Assembly: GCA_001782045.1 (NCBI GenBank)
Contig: MFNK01000009.1
Span: 1-64,000 of the forward strand
DNA from: Candidatus Levybacteria bacterium RIFCSPHIGHO2_01_FULL_36_15b
GTDB taxonomy: Bacteria; Patescibacteria; Microgenomatia; Levybacterales; UBA12049
DNA length: 64,000 nt
Direction of reading: 5' to 3'
The notes under the pieces: generated by a model
Told to the model about the DNA's origin: nothing
Database searches by the model: none
Seen by the model: only the letters and a program-made list of their open reading frames with translations
Position numbers and translations under genes: made by a program
Shown here: one piece after another, positions 41,669 through 49,643 of the stretch
Position numbering within the stretch: position 1 is the stretch's first letter
Layout of the letters: each line of letters opens with the position of its first letter

Positions 41669-43945
41669 TTAGTTATTTTGCACATTTATTTCTATGTTGT
41701 TTGGATTTTTGGGCAATCCAGAATTTAAAAACGGGATTGAGGGATTAAATAAAGTTTCAACTTTTTCAACATTTTGTAAATTATTTAAATAGTTTTGTGC
41801 TTTTTGCAAATCCTGTCCCTGTATTTGTGTTTTAATTTCGTTCAAATCAAGTTTTGGTAATACTTTAACATTTATTGCAAGTTCCGCTACGGTATCTCTG
41901 TTCTTTTCTACAGTCAGTTTTTTTACATCTGTTTTTATAGCGCTTTTTAAAATATTTACTTCTGCACTGTCAAATAGCATCTCTACAAGACTTATCATAT
42001 CGCTGTTTTCATAAGCTATGTAATTAAAAGCGACTGTTGCGTTAAGTGTGAGCTTATTAGACTCATCCCCTTCTTTTTTATCGAATTTTTCATCCGATAA
42101 ATCGGTATCTACAAATTGCGGGAGAATAGTTTTTCCTTTTTCTATCTTTCCTGCAATGGCCTCTTTTGCCTTATCCTCAAGTGCCTTAGGAAGGGCAGCT
42201 CTTGCTTTTGCCATGTCATCTTTAGAAACTACATTCACGTTTTTCTTTGTTCCTCCGGAGAATGCGTTGTCATTTTTTGCTCCTATTGCTTTATTGCTTC
42301 CAATTGTAAACTTGGTGTCAGAAGGAAGATTATATTCCGTTCCTATTTTTTCTGCTGTTACTTCTACATTTGCAGTTCCAGGTTTTGTTCCGGAAAAAAC
42401 ATCACCTGATGCGGATGCAATTGATATTGTTTTGTCCAGCGTAAACTTAAGTCCATTCGATGAAGTTATTACGGTTCCTTCGTTAAGCTTAATAGGGTCA
42501 GTGTCGTTATTAAAAACCGTTACCGTTCCTTTTGCGTTTGTTCCCACGTCTTTTTTGCCGACTACATCGATGGTTGTCGATCCGCTTTCCTCAATCGGAA
42601 CAATGGTTGCTTCAATTATATTTTCATCAAGCTTTGTGGAAGAGTTAGGAGAAAAAGTAACTTCAGCGTTTTTAGTTTGTGTTATTGTTTTAACCGTTAT
42701 GTTAACTTTTGCTTTTGCCTGAAATAGAAAAATAAAATAAAACAAAATTACTCCAAGAATTACAACACCCGCAATTAGCAGCATCTTTTTATCTCTAATG
42801 TTTAAATTTCTTAAAGAGTCTTTTGCAACTAAGGATCTTGCCTTAGTAAAAGACGTTTTTGCTTTTTCTATAAGCAATACTCCTAAAGCTCCTAAGTTAG
42901 ATTTTTTTTCTTCTCTTATTTTTACATCCTCTGGAATTTCTTCACTTACTTCATTCAGATTTTCACTTGGAACACTGTCTTTAGGTTTTTCATATCTTGG
43001 TTTATTTTTGGCAACGTCGGCATTGCTAAAGCCAAAAAAATCCATAGATCCTTCTTGTCCTACATAATCCAAATCGCCGGTTTCTTTATCTTCCGCTTTA
43101 ATTTCTTCTGCCACTTCATTCTTGCTAACATTTTCTTCCTCGCCTTCTTCTCTTTTTTCCATAACAATTTGATTTTCATCAAACTGCAGAGTTGCACCCA
43201 TTTGAGTAGCAGCACCTAAAAGTACAGCTTTTACATCGGCATTAGCAGGTAGCATCATAATTTGGGGAATATGCAAAAAGTTTAAACTCTTACTCCACTG
43301 ATGATTTAGAAATTCCTGAGTTAATTCATCTTCGTCTGAATTTAATAAAATTACTCTTGCAGGCATAACCGCAGGTGTTTCTAAGTGTTTAAGAAGTGTA
43401 TCTACTGTAAAAGAAGCACCTTCGTGAATTTCGGTTGTTCTTGCCTCCATGATTTTTCCGCTTTTTATGTAATATACGGTTAAATATTTTTTTCCAATTT
43501 CGGCAAGTATTGCTGTTACTGGGGCGCCTTCTTCTTTTTGTAAAAGATTTGTTACGCTTTCGCTAAATGTTAGAAAACCAATTGGATCAAGGGATAATTC
43601 TTCTCCTACCTTTTTTAATTTATCTAAATATTCTTTTTTAATTTTATCAGCCTCTATCCAGTTATCTTTTAAGGCAAGAATTGTTTTATATTTATCAGGA
43701 GAAGTGCCTAGGGAAGTTTCAGCGCCAGATACTGCTTTATCTAATACATTTAAGAATTCCTCAAGCGATGCATCCTCAATTGTATTTGTAAATTCTTCCT
43801 CGGATGAACTAATGTACTTTAGGTTGCTCCCAGTCTTTTCAAAAATAACGGCCTTTGCCTTCTCGTTTCTTAAAATAAGAGAGAGGTAATATTCTTTATC
43901 CTCTTTTTTGCCAACGTTGAGCAGATTAGAAATGTTCATATTCAA
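41669..43945 (-). CDS. PilM-like ATPase fold fused through a membrane helix to a baseplate-J-like domain
   Basis: 758 aa. Residues 1 to about 260 have an actin/Hsp70-type pattern like PilM (AILAEIGKKYLTVYYIKSGK, ARTTEIHEGASFTVDTLL, AVLLGAATQMG). An acidic linker follows, then a membrane helix at about 388-411. The outer part has repeated beta-rich segments (GTVTVFNNDTDPIKLNEGTVITS, NVEVTAEKIGTEYNLPSDTKF) like the baseplate J/gp47 domain, then a final alpha/beta region. It is plausibly a scaffold linking cytoplasm and cell surface. It abuts sortase downstream and alaS upstream. Domain names are by pattern; role inferred. Confidence 0.7.
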   Translation of the reverse strand: MNMNISNLLNVGKKEDKEYYLSLILRNEKAKAVIFEKTGSNLKYISSSEEEFTNTIEDASLEEFLNVLDKAVSGAETSLGTSPDKYKTILALKDNWIEADKIKKEYLDKLKKVGEELSLDPIGFLTFSESVTNLLQKEEGAPVTAILAEIGKKYLTVYYIKSGKIMEARTTEIHEGASFTVDTLLKHLETPAVMPARVILLNSDEDELTQEFLNHQWSKSLNFLHIPQIMMLPANADVKAVLLGAATQMGATLQFDENQIVMEKREEGEEENVSKNEVAEEIKAEDKETGDLDYVGQEGSMDFFGFSNADVAKNKPRYEKPKDSVPSENLNEVSEEIPEDVKIREEKKSNLGALGVLLIEKAKTSFTKARSLVAKDSLRNLNIRDKKMLLIAGVVILGVILFYFIFLFQAKAKVNITVKTITQTKNAEVTFSPNSSTKLDENIIEATIVPIEESGSTTIDVVGKKDVGTNAKGTVTVFNNDTDPIKLNEGTVITSSNGLKFTLDKTISIASASGDVFSGTKPGTANVEVTAEKIGTEYNLPSDTKFTIGSNKAIGAKNDNAFSGGTKKNVNVVSKDDMAKARAALPKALEDKAKEAIAGKIEKGKTILPQFVDTDLSDEKFDKKEGDESNKLTLNATVAFNYIAYENSDMISLVEMLFDSAEVNILKSAIKTDVKKLTVEKNRDTVAELAINVKVLPKLDLNEIKTQIQGQDLQKAQNYLNNLQNVEKVETLFNPSIPFLNSGLPKNPNNIEINVQNN

Positions 43946-45690
43946 GTAACTTTAGCGTATATTCTTTTTTGTCCCCGGCCTAAATTCTCCTGCTTTATTA
44001 TTGTAAAACTCTTTATCTTGCCTGTAAAGTCGACATGAGGTCCGCCGCAGAACTCTTTAGAATAGTCTCCTATAAAATAAACTTTTACATCTCCTTCGTA
44101 TTTTTCATCAAAAAGTCCCATTGCTTTGATTCCTTTAGCTTTTTCGATTGGAAGCATCTCAAAATGTACAGGTAGATTTTCTTTTATTTTGCTAGTTACA
44201 ATTTCTTCAATCTTTTTTATTTCATCATCCGTTAAATTTCTATCAAAATTAAAATCAAATCTAACCCTTTCACTTGTAATATTGCTTCCCGTCTGGTGAA
44301 GATCTGTTCCAAACATATCTCGAAGTGCCTGATGCAAAAGATGAGTTGCGGTATGCCCTTTAATTGTTAACTCAGAGTGGTCTGCAAGTCCTCCTTTAAA
44401 CATTCCCGCTCCTGCGGTTTTGGATTTTTTACTATGCTCTTGCATTAAATCCGCAAACTTTTGTTCGTCAAAAATGTAACCAAGACTTTTTATTTGAGTC
44501 GGGGAAAGTCCGTGGGTTGAATACATTTTAAAAGCCTCATCAGCATTAATTTCTTTAGTTCCATTTTCCTCTGCTCCTCCAATTATTTTCTCTGCATCTT
44601 TGATAACTTTTTTGTAAGCTTGCTGTTCTTGTAAAATTACATTTTTAATCTCTTCAAAGTTTTGGCTCAAAGTTTTATCTGTTTTGGCACACTCTGCAAC
44701 AATTGCACTTATTATGTTTTCAACATCTGCTTGTCCCAGGTTATCAAAACTTCTTCGAAGTAATCTTCTTAAAATATATCCGCGTTCTTTATTAGATGGG
44801 AAAACGCCTGCATCAATTAAATAAACAGCAGCTCGCAGGTGGTCAGCAATTATTCTTACTGCTTTTTGGTTCTTCACATAATCTAAATCTGCTTCTCTTT
44901 CTATTGCTTTTACAATTGGGGAAAAAAGGGAAGTCTGGAAAATATCAGACTTTTGCTCAACTGCTGCCAGTAGCCTTTCCAGTCCTCCTCCAAAATCAAC
45001 ATTTTTATTTGGTAGTTCTTTAAAGCCTTTATCTGTTTTTTGATATTGCATAAAGACGCTGTTTGCAATTTCCAAAAACTTCCCGCATTCGCATTCTACA
45101 GGATTATCTTTGCACTCCTTCTTGTGTTCTATGTCATCAAACCTAAAGTACACTTCTGTGTCAGGTCCGCCAATTTCGCCAACAGGCATATTTTTTGGAA
45201 CTCCGCTTCTTGACCACCAGTTTTTATCAACTCCTGCAAAAGATATTTTTTGCGCCGGTACTATTTTTTTCCACAATTCAAAAGACTCTGTATCTTTTTC
45301 AATTTCATCCTCACCACCAAAAACTGTAATAAAAAGCTTATCCTCCGGTAAGCTCAACTCAACGGTTAAAAATTCCCAAAGCCAGGGAATTTCTTCTTTT
45401 TTAAAATAATCTCCCAAACTCCAATTACCAAGCATTCTAAAAAATGTCGTGTGGCGGTTGTCTCCGACTTCGTCTATATCAACAGCCCTAAAAGAATTTT
45501 GTACGTTTACTAATCTTTTGCCTTGAGGATGCGCTTCTCCTAAGAGATAAGGAATTAAAGGCTGCATACCGGACGATGTAAAAAGGGTAGTCGGGTCATC
45601 AATTGGAACAAGTGGAGAATTAATAATTTGCTTATGGTCTCTTTTTTCAAAAAATGAAATGTAAGTATCAATAAGAAGTCTTGCGTTCAT
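43942..45690 (-). CDS. alaS: Alanyl-tRNA synthetase, short form without C-Ala
   Basis: 582 aa. Class II catalytic core (FTSSGMQPLIPYLLGEAHPQGKRLV in family blocks, RHTTFFRMLGNWSLGDYFKKEE), a tRNA-recognition helical region, then the editing domain with HTATHLLHQAL and CGGPHV as metal-binding motifs. It stops after the editing domain, lacking the C-Ala oligomerisation region of the roughly 870-aa enzymes. The ATG overlaps nothing upstream; its stop overlaps the next gene by 4 bp. Confidence 0.95.
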   Translation of the reverse strand: MNARLLIDTYISFFEKRDHKQIINSPLVPIDDPTTLFTSSGMQPLIPYLLGEAHPQGKRLVNVQNSFRAVDIDEVGDNRHTTFFRMLGNWSLGDYFKKEEIPWLWEFLTVELSLPEDKLFITVFGGEDEIEKDTESFELWKKIVPAQKISFAGVDKNWWSRSGVPKNMPVGEIGGPDTEVYFRFDDIEHKKECKDNPVECECGKFLEIANSVFMQYQKTDKGFKELPNKNVDFGGGLERLLAAVEQKSDIFQTSLFSPIVKAIEREADLDYVKNQKAVRIIADHLRAAVYLIDAGVFPSNKERGYILRRLLRRSFDNLGQADVENIISAIVAECAKTDKTLSQNFEEIKNVILQEQQAYKKVIKDAEKIIGGAEENGTKEINADEAFKMYSTHGLSPTQIKSLGYIFDEQKFADLMQEHSKKSKTAGAGMFKGGLADHSELTIKGHTATHLLHQALRDMFGTDLHQTGSNITSERVRFDFNFDRNLTDDEIKKIEEIVTSKIKENLPVHFEMLPIEKAKGIKAMGLFDEKYEGDVKVYFIGDYSKEFCGGPHVDFTGKIKSFTIIKQENLGRGQKRIYAKVT

Positions 45691-45715
45691 AGCTAAATTA
45701 TATCAGAAGAAGAGG

Positions 45716-46102
45716 CTAAAAACCGAAGCTTTTGGCGAATTTATCGGCTTGCATTTCCTGGTGCGCAATCTCCTGCTTACCCTGTCGTACTAAGGTAGAA
45801 TTTCTGTGACCTAACATTATATGGCCTATTTCATGTGCTATAGAGTATTGAATTTGCTTCTGCGTTTGTTCAAAAAGAGATTCACTCAAAAAAATTAGAT
45901 GCATGTTTTTTAAGTCGTTTCCGGTAAAAGTAAAACCCCAAGCGTCTTCCATTGAAGTTACAAACCAGCAATTTGTGGTTACAAAACTTATTATTTCATC
46001 ATTCATTGCGGCTAGGGTTTTGCAAACCCACTTTTTCATCACAGTAAGTCCTACAAGTTTTCCATCAAATGCTTGCATAATTTCATCTTCCTTATTTGTC
46101 AT
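45716..46102 (-). CDS. ImmA/IrrE-type metallopeptidase-like protein
   Basis: 128 aa from the ATG at 46102 (MTNKEDEIMQAF). AHEIGHIMLGHRNS is an HExxH zinc site, and a later Glu in HQEMQADKFAKSFGF supplies the third ligand, as in ImmA/IrrE. The frame is open 45 codons further, but that part crosses the divergent promoter region and looks non-coding. A TATAAT ends 6 nt before the chosen ATG. Such proteins often cut repressors; no HTH partner is adjacent. No signal peptide. Confidence 0.68.
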   Translation of the reverse strand: MTNKEDEIMQAFDGKLVGLTVMKKWVCKTLAAMNDEIISFVTTNCWFVTSMEDAWGFTFTGNDLKNMHLIFLSESLFEQTQKQIQYSIAHEIGHIMLGHRNSTLVRQGKQEIAHQEMQADKFAKSFGF

Positions 46103-46138
46103 TTTAAAATTATACATCGTATTATAGACGTACGGGTT

Positions 46139-46144
46139 TATAAT
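46139..46144 (+). promoter_or_regulatory. -10 box of the 47-aa protein gene
   Basis: TATAAT ending exactly 6 nt before the ATG at 46151. The divergent peptidase gene has its own TATAAT on the other strand about 30 bp away. Confidence 0.55.
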
Positions 46145-46150
46145 GTATTT

Positions 46151-46294
46151 ATGAAGATAAATGCAGAATGGCATGGTAAAAATAAAATGCCAAAAAACCC
46201 TACTGTTGCACAAAGAATAAATTGGCACAGAAAACACTTAAAATATTGTGCATGCCGAACAGATGTTCCTGAGAGCCTAAAGAACTTCTTCTAG
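46151..46294 (+). CDS. Small His/Cys-containing protein, 47 aa
   Basis: Begins MKINAEWHGKNKMPKNPTVA and continues QRINWHRKHLKYCACRTDVP. The pattern of W-H, MPKNPT, W-H-x2-H and C-x-C could form a small zinc site. The frame is open upstream, but the -10 placement favours the ATG at 46151. No function known. Confidence 0.55.
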   Translation: MKINAEWHGKNKMPKNPTVAQRINWHRKHLKYCACRTDVPESLKNFF

Positions 46295-46347
46295 CCAGTG
46301 CAAGTTAACTCCCACATTTTTATTTTTTCTGGTACAATCTCAAACTA

Positions 46348-46632
46348 ATGACTGATATTTTAAAAGAGCCGTTTTCGAATATAGTCCGATGGGAGAATAC
46401 AGAAGTAGTTACTGTTACAACTGAGCCTGATTGGGAGGATGACATTATTGAGAAAGGTCTTGATTTTATAAATAGATTTAAGCCTACCGATTTAGACTAC
46501 GAACATGGACTTGCAATCAAAGAAACGCCCGATGGAAAACTAAGTCAGCATGTGGTAATTTGGCATGCGAAATGGAGCCACGAAGACAAAACAAAACGAC
46601 CTCCATTATTAGATATTCCTTCTAGACAATAG
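46348..46632 (+). CDS. Hypothetical small protein
   Basis: 94 aa, soluble, acidic N-terminal half and His/Trp-rich end (HVVIWHAKWSHEDK). A TACAAT lies 12 nt before the ATG. No family recognised. Confidence 0.5.
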   Translation: MTDILKEPFSNIVRWENTEVVTVTTEPDWEDDIIEKGLDFINRFKPTDLDYEHGLAIKETPDGKLSQHVVIWHAKWSHEDKTKRPPLLDIPSRQ

Positions 46633-46649
46633 AAATTAGTAAGTAGTGG

Positions 46650-46655
46650 TATAAT
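46650..46655 (+). promoter_or_regulatory. -10 box of the SRPBCC gene
   Basis: TATAAT ending exactly 6 nt before the ATG at 46662; no SD. Leaderless start expected. Confidence 0.55.
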
Positions 46656-46661
46656 TAATTC

Positions 46662-47057
46662 ATGAAATCCCTCAAACAAACCTACATTATTAACGCACCC
46701 GTAAAAGAAGTTTGGAAAGCCTTAACAGACCCAAAATATATAGAGGGCTGGGGAGCAGGAAAGTGCGTAATGGATGAAAAAGAAGGTACTAACTTTTCTT
46801 TGTGGGGGGAAAGTATTTGGGGAAGGAATACAAAAGTAGTTTCCGGTAAATTACTTATTCAGGATTGGTATAGTGATGAAACTCCAAAATGGAAAAGCCC
46901 GTCTATTGTAACTTTTGAGCTGGTAGAAGAAAATGGAAATACCAAATTAGATTTAACGCAAGAAAATATTCCGGAAAAAGATTTCCAAAACATCTTTGAT
47001 GGTTGGAAAGACTACTATGTAGGTCCGCTTAAAGCTTTTGTCGAGTCGAAAAACTAG
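46662..47057 (+). CDS. SRPBCC/AHSA1-like domain protein
   Basis: 131 aa. INAPVKEVWKALTDPKYIEGWG is the N-terminal signature of AHSA1-type START-fold proteins; the centre (ESIWGRNTKVVSGKLLIQDWY) and the C-terminal helix (FQNIFDGWKDYYVGPLKAFVE) complete the fold. These proteins bind hydrophobic ligands or act in stress; no ligand can be named. It is followed 11 nt later by a YbhB-like gene, probably in one transcript. Confidence 0.82.
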   Translation: MKSLKQTYIINAPVKEVWKALTDPKYIEGWGAGKCVMDEKEGTNFSLWGESIWGRNTKVVSGKLLIQDWYSDETPKWKSPSIVTFELVEENGNTKLDLTQENIPEKDFQNIFDGWKDYYVGPLKAFVESKN

Positions 47058-47068
47058 CTTAAGTTTTT

Positions 47069-47521
47069 ATGAACATAATTAGTCCTGCGTTTTCAGAAGG
47101 AGAAGAAATTCCAAAAATTTATACTTGCGATGGAAATAATATAAATCCACCTCTTGAGTTTTCCGAAGTTCCGGAAAATGCAAAAAGCCTAGTTTTAATT
47201 ATGGATGATCCAGATGTGCCAAGAAACTTAAAACCAGATGGCATTTTTGATCACTGGGTTGTTTTTAATATTCCGCCTGAAATAACAAAAATAGATGAGA
47301 ACTCAAAACCTTTGGGAATTGTAGGAAAAAATAGCGCAGGGCAGTCTGAATATACGGGACCTTGCCCGCCGGACAGGAAACACCGTTATTTCTTCAAACT
47401 TTATGCCCTAGACTCGTTACTAGAACTTGACGAGCGTGCGACTAAAAAAGAGGTAGAAATAGCAATAGAAAGTCACATAATTGATAAAGCAGAGTTGATG
47501 GGTGTTTATGAAAGATCTTAG
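47069..47521 (+). CDS. YbhB/YbcL family (PEBP-like) protein
   Basis: 150 aa. FSEGEEIPKIYTCDGNNINPPL, LVLIMDDPDVP, HWVVFNIPPE and YTGPCPPDRKHRYFFKLYALD are the conserved ligand-pocket blocks of the phosphatidylethanolamine-binding-protein family. It is cytosolic with no signal peptide. The bacterial family function is unclear. Its stop directly precedes the promoter of the next, attenuator-controlled unit. Confidence 0.9.
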   Translation: MNIISPAFSEGEEIPKIYTCDGNNINPPLEFSEVPENAKSLVLIMDDPDVPRNLKPDGIFDHWVVFNIPPEITKIDENSKPLGIVGKNSAGQSEYTGPCPPDRKHRYFFKLYALDSLLELDERATKKEVEIAIESHIIDKAELMGVYERS

Positions 47522-47523
47522 AT

Positions 47524-47551
47524 TTGACTTCTGGCTAAATTCTGCTACAAT
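47524..47551 (+). promoter_or_regulatory. Promoter of the attenuator-controlled GNAT unit
   Basis: TTGACT (47524-47529), 16-bp spacer, extended -10 TGCTACAAT (hexamer 47546-47551). Start expected near 47558, 3 nt before the leader ATG. Confidence 0.7.
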
Positions 47552-47560
47552 TACACGATC

Positions 47561-47629
47561 ATGGAAAATATATTTTTAGCAGTTAGAAGACATACAACGC
47601 TCTCGGGCGGTATGTCTTTTAGTGTCTAA
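47561..47629 (+). CDS. Leader peptide, 22 codons
   Basis: ATG 47561, TAA 47627-47629. It begins MENIFLAVRRHTTLSGG. Codons for R-R-H overlap the 5' arm of the first leader hairpin, so a ribosome paused there would open it. The promoter, nearly leaderless start and downstream terminator make a regulatory leader likely. Confidence 0.6.
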   Translation: MENIFLAVRRHTTLSGGMSFSV

Positions 47630-47676
47630 AACTATTTAGAAGCAACAAAAGCAGCCGCCCCAAGGGGCGGTTTTTT
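47587..47676 (+). promoter_or_regulatory. Transcription attenuator with antiterminator
   Basis: Hairpin 1: AAGACATAC (47587-47595) with GTATGTCTT (47610-47618). Terminator: CCGCCC-CAAG-GGGCGG (47655-47670) followed by TTTTTT (47671-47676). GGGCGG (47605-47610), in the loop and edge of hairpin 1, is perfectly complementary to CCGCCC (47655-47660), giving an antiterminator that forms only if hairpin 1 is open. Confidence 0.75.
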
Positions 47677-47695
47677 AGTGGAAAAGAGGTGAATT

Positions 47696-48253
47696 ATGGA
47701 AAGAGAACAAACAGAAAATTTAAAATATAATTTTTCGGTAAAGATGGCCGGAGAAGCTGACTTAAAGTATGTTCCGGAAATTTCAGGGTGGACAAATAGT
47801 GCAGGAACTATGATAGCCCTTTCAGAAGAAAAACTTGCAGAGTTATTTCTAAACGATAATTCGGCAATTGTAACAAATTCTTTGGGTCAAATAGTTTCTC
47901 ATGCTGCTATTACTTGCGAGTATCTCGATGATTTCCTTGAATTTGGAGGTTTGGTAACAGGTAAGGATTTTCAAAATCACGGTGCAGCGACATTGGTTAC
48001 AAAATTTCTTTTATGTAAAAAATCTAAAGAAAATCCGGGTAAGACTATTTTTGCTCTTGCGAATAATATTAGCTCAAAAATTTTGATTAAGCTTAATGCT
48101 CCGGAAATGCTCACAACCGAAGTTTGTGAACAAGCTTGGGATTTATGCAAGGAATGCCCTAAATACATGAAACCAAAATCGGGAGAAATTTTTGAATGCT
48201 GCGATACACCTTACAACTTAACAGAAGTTTGCAAAGGAGGTGATAAGAAATGA
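47696..48253 (+). CDS. GNAT-like acetyltransferase with Cys-rich tail
   Basis: 185 aa. FGGLVTGKDFQNHGAATLVTKFLL resembles the acetyl-CoA-binding loop and helix of GNAT enzymes, and ALANNISSKILIKLNA fits the following strand and helix. The last 50 residues hold six cysteines (CEQAWDLCKECPKY, FECCDTPYNLTEVC), which may bind metal. It has an SD-like AGAGGTGA (47685-47692) and lies after a conditional terminator. It overlaps the next ORF by 4 bp (ATGA). Acetylation substrate unknown. Induction by ribosome stalling would fit a stress or resistance function, which is inference. Confidence 0.7.
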   Translation: MEREQTENLKYNFSVKMAGEADLKYVPEISGWTNSAGTMIALSEEKLAELFLNDNSAIVTNSLGQIVSHAAITCEYLDDFLEFGGLVTGKDFQNHGAATLVTKFLLCKKSKENPGKTIFALANNISSKILIKLNAPEMLTTEVCEQAWDLCKECPKYMKPKSGEIFECCDTPYNLTEVCKGGDKK

Positions 48254-48553
48254 AAGAATTTTTTAAACCAGAACAAACAGAATTTTTATATCCGGAAATT
48301 GTTCCGGTTTATCAGCGTGCCTTTGCAGGAGAACCATGGTTTGAAGTAAGCAAATGCGCGGACGAGTCTGAAATTCAGAAATGTATAGGGGGATTTTCCA
48401 AATTATGTCTGGGCTTATAAACGAGAGATGGGAGTTCCGGACAGGAGAGATTTTGTTTCTATAATGCCGTTATTGTACAATCGAAAAAACATAACTGAAC
48501 AACGCGAAAAATCTATATTTAATTTTTATTACAAGCAATGGATAACGGAATAA
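48250..48553 (+). pseudogene. Frameshifted second gene of the GNAT unit
   Basis: ATG 48250, after a perfect SD (AAAGGAGGTGAT, 48233-48244) and coupled to the GNAT stop. The frame gives MKEFFKPEQTEFLYPEIVPV and then AFAGEPWFEVSKC, up to GGFSKL, and then stops at 48418-48420. One base out of frame, protein-like sequence continues from about 48401 as NYVWAYKREMGVPDRRDFVS and IMPLLYNRKN to a TAA at 48551-48553. A single indel near 48395-48404 would join them. The end overlaps the M20 peptidase start. It could also be a genuine 56-aa protein. Confidence 0.5.
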
Positions 48554-49527
48554 TTTTGTTAAAAAAACTTATTTCAATTCCTTCTGAAACGGGGAATGAG
48601 AAAGTCATTTGTAATTTTGTTTATAGCCTGTTAAAAAAGGAGGGTTTTTTAGTGCAAAAAATTTCAGTTGGGAATAGGTTCAATGTAATTGCAAAAATTG
48701 GAAAACCTAAAGTTTTTCTACAAGCACATTTAGATACTGTACCACCATTTATAAAATTTAGCCAAGATGAAAAATTCATCTATGGCCGTGGAGCATGTGA
48801 CACAAAAGGAAGCGCAGCGGCTATGATTACTGCTTCGCTTGAATTGGCAAAATCAGGAGTAAAAGATTTTGGATTAATATTTACGGTTGGGGAAGAAGTA
48901 GATTTTACAGGAGTCAAAAAACTTTCAAAATATAATTTCCCCTTTGTCATTGTTGGCGAGCCAACCTCACTTAAGGCAGTAAACGCGCATTTTGGAATTT
49001 TAGTATTTAAAATTACCGCAAAAGGAAAAGCTGCGCACAGCAGCCTTCCGGAAAAAGGTATAAATGCAATACAGCTTCTTTTAGAAACTCTTAATAGGGT
49101 TAATAAAATAAAAATTTTTCCGGAAAGTATACTTACTCTTGCAAAGATAGAAGGAGGAATCGCAGACAATATAATACCGGAAACAGCAAGCGCTCTTTAT
49201 AGCATGAGGATTTCTCCCAACGACAAAAAAGATTATATAAAAGAATTTAAATCTGCTCTTTCTAAATATACAAAGGTTGAACAAATTCTAAATGTGTCAT
49301 CCGTTAACAACAAAATTCCAAGTGAGCTCTCATTTTTTAAGGTTGGAGAAATGTTAAAAGGCTCAACAGAACTTGCTTTCTTTAAAAACGGAGTTATTTT
49401 GGGCCCGGGCGATATTAAATTTGCACACAGCCAAGATGAAAAAATTGAAAAGAAAGAGCTTAAGGAAGCAGTAAGAATTTATTCAAAGATCGTTGAAAAT
49501 TTTATTGGAAGTAATTTAGCCACTTGA
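48538..49527 (+). CDS. M20 family peptidase/deacylase (ArgE/DapE-like)
   Basis: 329 aa. Metal and catalytic motifs: QAHLDTVPP, YGRGACDTKGSAAAMI, and TVGEEVDFTGV (catalytic Glu-Glu). The lid/dimerisation domain begins AHFGILVFKITAKGKAAHSS. Members hydrolyse amide bonds in acetyl-ornithine, succinyl-diaminopimelate, acetyl-lysine or dipeptides; the substrate cannot be told here, and no arginine or lysine pathway genes are near. It is the gene upstream of rpoB, where rplJ-rplL are found in many bacteria. Confidence 0.88.
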   Translation: MDNGIILLKKLISIPSETGNEKVICNFVYSLLKKEGFLVQKISVGNRFNVIAKIGKPKVFLQAHLDTVPPFIKFSQDEKFIYGRGACDTKGSAAAMITASLELAKSGVKDFGLIFTVGEEVDFTGVKKLSKYNFPFVIVGEPTSLKAVNAHFGILVFKITAKGKAAHSSLPEKGINAIQLLLETLNRVNKIKIFPESILTLAKIEGGIADNIIPETASALYSMRISPNDKKDYIKEFKSALSKYTKVEQILNVSSVNNKIPSELSFFKVGEMLKGSTELAFFKNGVILGPGDIKFAHSQDEKIEKKELKEAVRIYSKIVENFIGSNLAT

Positions 49528-49552
49528 CAGCATTGTGAATTATTGGTATAAA
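49524..49552 (+). promoter_or_regulatory. rpoBC promoter
   Basis: TTGACA (49524-49529), exact 17-bp spacer, TATAAA (49547-49552). The -35 overlaps the stop of the M20 gene. A second TATAAT (49628-49633) lies 9 nt before the rpoB ATG and may give a shorter transcript. Confidence 0.8.
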
Positions 49553-49574
49553 AAGAATACTCTATAGACATTAA

Positions 49575-49643
49575 ATGGAAGAGGTGAAGACCTCTCCCGT
49601 TTTTTTGGCGTTATTTGGGCAGGAAATTATAATTTTTACCTAA
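49575..49643 (+). CDS. Possible 22-codon leader ORF coupled to rpoB
   Basis: ATG 49575, TAA 49641-49643; the stop shares its last A with the rpoB ATG (TAATG). The peptide begins MEEVKTSPVFLALFG. It runs through the terminator-like hairpin, so its translation would both melt that hairpin and hand ribosomes to rpoB. Confidence 0.5.
   Translation: MEEVKTSPVFLALFGQEIIIFT
49577..49606 (+). terminator. Terminator-like hairpin in the rpoB leader
   Basis: AGAGGT-GAAG-ACCTCT (49580-49595) with flanking GG/CC pairs, then CCCG and seven Ts (49600-49606). It is placed between the promoter and rpoB like a transcription attenuator. Confidence 0.6.

Noticed and set aside
43942..45690. AlaS as a truncated pseudogene
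   Set aside because: Catalytic and editing motifs are intact and the end falls at a domain border; forms without C-Ala are plausible in reduced genomes.
46103..46237. N-terminal 45 residues of the ImmA-like frame
   Set aside because: It crosses the divergent promoter region with TATAAT boxes on both strands and has no conserved features.
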